In this document: piece by piece, positions 52,214-54,382 of the stretch
How the letters are laid out: each line of letters starts with the position of its first letter
How positions within the stretch are numbered: the stretch's first letter is position 1
NCBI GenBank assembly: GCA_051652785.1
Contig: JBOFUX010000031.1
Span: forward strand, 1-54,382
DNA length: 54,382 nt
Origin: JAGNZR01 sp051652785
GTDB lineage: Bacteria > Fusobacteriota > Fusobacteriia > Fusobacteriales > Fusobacteriaceae
Direction of reading: 5' to 3'
Made by a program: the position numbers and the translations under genes
The notes under the pieces: model-generated
What the model saw: only the letters and a program-made list of their open reading frames with translations
What the model was told of the DNA's origin: nothing
The model's database searches: none

Positions 52214-53524
52214 TCAATATTCTAAAATTTCTTCTAGTTTTATGCCTCTAGAAGCTTTTAGAAATAATACTGGTATTTTCTCATCAATTGTTTTTTTATT
52301 TAATAGTATTTTAAGATTTTTTGCTAACAAATCTTTACTTTCAATGTGTTCTATTTTCTCATTATTTATTTTTAATTTCTTTAATGCTTTCTCCATTCTT
52401 TTTCCAAATAAATATATTTTATCAAAAATTAAAGCTTTCTCTATCACCAGCATATGATACTCAAGTTCCTTTTCTCCGAGCTCTAGCATATCCCCTAAAA
52501 TAACTATTTTATAATTATCTACATATATTTTGTTAAAAGTTTCTAAACCTAAGTTCATTGATACAGGGCTAGCATTATAAGCATCATTAATACAAAGAAA
52601 ACCTTTCCAAAAAACTTTTTGAAATCTCATAGGAGTTAATGTGCATATATCTAATCCCTCTTGAATTTTTTTAGGAGACATTCCGATTAGAAAACTTAAA
52701 GAAATACATAAAGCAGTATCTATCGCTACATAAGTTCCATTTAATTTAATCATATATTTATTTTTTTCAAAAGTAAAATTCATCCCTTGAGTATTTTCAC
52801 TAAAATTTGAAATTAAGAAATCTCCATTTACAAATCCTACTTTATTTCCTTCTAGTTTTTTTAAATATTCGTCATCACCAGAAATAAAAATATTTTCTTT
52901 TTTAACATATTTTAAAATCTCAGATTTAGCTTTAAATATATTTTCCTTATTTCCTAATATTTCTATATGAGATATTCCTATATTTGTAATAATTGCATAA
53001 TCAGGTTTTGAAATTTTACATAAAAAATCTATTTCTCCTAAATCACTCATCCCCATCTCTAAAATTAAAAACTCCGTTTCTTTTTCAGTTCTTAAAATAG
53101 TAAAAGGAAGACCTATATGGTTGTTGTGATTTCCCACTGTTTTTTTCACTTTAAACTGTGAAGATAAAATGGAGTACAAGATGTCTTTAGTTGTAGTTTT
53201 TCCATTACTTCCAGTTATACCTATAACTTTAGTTTTCAAGGATGCTCTATACAATACAGCTAAATTTTGCATAGTTTCCACAGTACTTTCAACATAAATA
53301 ATTTTTGGATCAATAATTCTATTTTTTTTTAAATCTGAAATAATTAAGCTAGGTTTTTTTTTTAAAACATCTAATATAAAATTATTTCCGTTGTTTATAG
53401 CAAAAAATATATCCCCTTCTTCAATTTTTTTACTATCCATTTCTATTTTATTAAAAATTAGAGTATTTAATTTTATATTAATTTTTTCTAAATATTTTAT
53501 TATTATTAATGATAATTTCTCCAT
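52214..53524 (-). CDS. murF: UDP-MurNAc-tripeptide--D-Ala-D-Ala ligase
   Basis: Completes the pentapeptide. The N-terminal uridine-binding region with DSKKIEEGDIFFAI, the ATP loop IGITGSNGKTTTKDILYSIL, the GNHNNHIGLPFTIL block, EMGMSDLGEIDFL and NDAYNASPVSM are all present. Start at 53524 with AAGGA upstream; the TTG at 53542 was rejected. 436 residues. It appears to be the first gene of the dcw cluster, about 70 bases after the gmhB-like gene. Confidence 0.96.
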   Translation of the reverse strand: MEKLSLIIIKYLEKINIKLNTLIFNKIEMDSKKIEEGDIFFAINNGNNFILDVLKKKPSLIISDLKKNRIIDPKIIYVESTVETMQNLAVLYRASLKTKVIGITGSNGKTTTKDILYSILSSQFKVKKTVGNHNNHIGLPFTILRTEKETEFLILEMGMSDLGEIDFLCKISKPDYAIITNIGISHIEILGNKENIFKAKSEILKYVKKENIFISGDDEYLKKLEGNKVGFVNGDFLISNFSENTQGMNFTFEKNKYMIKLNGTYVAIDTALCISLSFLIGMSPKKIQEGLDICTLTPMRFQKVFWKGFLCINDAYNASPVSMNLGLETFNKIYVDNYKIVILGDMLELGEKELEYHMLVIEKALIFDKIYLFGKRMEKALKKLKINNEKIEHIESKDLLAKNLKILLNKKTIDEKIPVLFLKASRGIKLEEILEY

Positions 53525-53591
53525 TTTTTTCCTTTTGTTCAAAATTTAAGATTATATTAGTTATAACTCCATATTTTATCATTTAAAGATA

Positions 53592-54155
53592 TTATTTACA
53601 ATTTTTTTTTAAATAAATTGCAAATTCAAATAAATTTTCAAAAGTTTTAAATTTCAAATGTTTATTTTTATCTTCTATTTTATTTTCTCCATATCCTGTT
53701 TTTACTAATATAGAAGCTATTCCTATATCTAATCCAGCTTTTATGTCTGTCATTTTATCCCCAACCATATAAGATAATTCTTTGTTAATTTTGTACTCCT
53801 CTATCGCTTTTAATAGCATTCCAGACTCTGGCTTTCTACAAGAACATTTTTTTTTATATATCCCTATTCCTTTTTCTTCATGATGTGGACAATAATATGT
53901 ATTTGTAACTTTTCCACCGTATTCTTTTATTTTTTTTACCATATAGTCATTTAGTTTTTTAAAATCATTTTCAGAAAAATATTCACGAGCTATACCAGAT
54001 TGGTTAGTTACAATGATAATTTCATAGCCTAACTCTGTAAATATTTTTATGGCTTCTAGTGAACCTTTTTCAAATTCAAATTCCTCTATTTTATACAGAT
54101 AATTTTTTTCTACATTTATTGTGCCATCTCGATCTAAAAATATAGCTTTTTTCAT
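53592..54155 (-). CDS. gmhB: D-glycero-D-manno-heptose 1,7-bisphosphate phosphatase (GmhB-like HAD)
   Basis: A HAD phosphatase. The nucleophile motif is FLDRDGTIN (D8, D10), with VTNQSGIAREYF (motif II region) and a zinc loop built from YYCPHHEEKG and KKCSCRKPESGM, and then VGDKMTDIKAGLDIG. The zinc loop and 187-residue length fit GmhB, which makes ADP-heptose precursor for LPS core; histidinol-phosphatases of the same group cannot be fully excluded. It is the first gene after the rRNA operon and precedes murF. Confidence 0.85.
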   Translation of the reverse strand: MKKAIFLDRDGTINVEKNYLYKIEEFEFEKGSLEAIKIFTELGYEIIIVTNQSGIAREYFSENDFKKLNDYMVKKIKEYGGKVTNTYYCPHHEEKGIGIYKKKCSCRKPESGMLLKAIEEYKINKELSYMVGDKMTDIKAGLDIGIASILVKTGYGENKIEDKNKHLKFKTFENLFEFAIYLKKNCK

Positions 54156-54264
54156 TATTTTGCTCCTCTATTTTAATATTATAAAATAATTTTTTAATTT
54201 TATTTCATTTTATTTTACATTATATTTTATCGTATTTTAAGGTTAAATGCTAGTAAATTAATAT

Positions 54265-54312
54265 AAAAAATAACCTAAAGATTAGTATTTCATAATCTTT
54301 AGGTTATTTTTT
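54265..54312 (-). terminator. Terminator of the rRNA operon
   Basis: A 20-bp perfect stem (54265-54284 with 54293-54312) around an 8-nt loop, with a U-run on the - strand. It lies about 12 bases beyond the 5S rRNA 3' end. Confidence 0.9.
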
Positions 54313-54324
54313 TGTAATAAAAAA

Positions 54325-54382
54325 GCTTGGCAAATTCCTATTCTCCCAGGCAGCTTCCCACCAAGTACCTTCAGCGTTTACG
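54325..54382 (-). rRNA. rrf: 5S rRNA, 3' end (partial)
   Basis: About 58 bases on the - strand match the 3' half of bacterial 5S rRNA: GAAGGTACTTGGTGGG, then CTGCCTGGGAGAATAGGA and the end TTGCCAAGC. The gene continues beyond the right edge. The exact 3' end may lie 1 or 2 bases to the left. It shows an rRNA operon runs in from the right. Confidence 0.93.

Overview
The window is strongly AT-rich DNA and comes from a low-GC, Gram-negative (diderm), anaerobic bacterium. Fusobacteriota, probably Fusobacteriaceae, is the best fit. The reasons are: Kdo and heptose genes for LPS (kdsA, kdsD, a gmhB-like phosphatase); a meso-diamino-acid-type MurE; an oxygen-sensitive class III ribonucleotide reductase (nrdD/nrdG); Firmicutes-like translation gene order; and textbook sigma-70 promoters (TTGACA-17-TATAAT type). 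The taxon is an inference from gene content, not from a search. Only three protein genes are on the + strand (rpmB, a patB-type lyase gene and a dicarboxylate/amino-acid symporter gene). All other genes are on the - strand, so their operons read from high to low coordinates.

Layout. 1-7705: mutS2-ispD-nitrilase-unknown-cysS-mrnC-mreB, a tightly packed operon whose mreB runs off the left edge. 7872-8132: rpmB alone on +. 8270-12237: rpsF-rpsR with an S6:S18-type leader, and rpsB-tsf-pyrH-frr. 12271-18508: an unknown gene, tsaC, a MalK/UgpC-like ATPase, glmU-prs, a membrane J-domain protein and a TPR protein. 18644-20000: infC-rpmI-rplT with an L20-type attenuator leader and an AUU start on infC. 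20039-20400: three tRNAs (Ser-UGA, Ser-GCU, Arg-ACG). 20428-24692: carbonic anhydrase, a small gene with an in-frame UGA, kdsD, kdsA, murE. 24856-28133: a marR regulator divergent from patB and the symporter gene, with a perfect palindromic operator at the start site. 28328-34450: pgk, gap, a pseudouridine synthase gene, ridA, trpS, ung, nrdG. 34485-40607: nrdD with a pair of NrdR-like boxes, a B12 radical-SAM gene, an HD-domain gene, a TruA-like/KH gene and tdk. 40766-53524: two L,D-transpeptidase genes followed upstream by the division and cell-wall cluster (murF-mraY-murD-murG-murC-murB-ddl-ftsQ-ftsA-ftsZ). 53592-54382: the gmhB-like gene, a strong terminator and the 3' end of a 5S rRNA, so an rRNA operon ends here.

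The most interesting object is the 67-codon gene at 21078-21281. It has its own strong promoter and a perfect ribosome binding site. It encodes a DUF1858 (hybrid-cluster-protein-associated redox disulfide) domain in which the first Cys of the CxxC motif is a UGA codon. A hairpin with an AGGU apical loop follows the UGA at bacterial SECIS distance. I read it as a probable selenoprotein with a U-x-x-C redox motif, which standard gene finding would miss. Further points of note are several RNA-level control elements in ribosomal operons, two L,D-transpeptidases next to ftsZ (one with a non-AUG start), a divergent TruA fused to a KH-like end, and two AT-rich tandem repeats.
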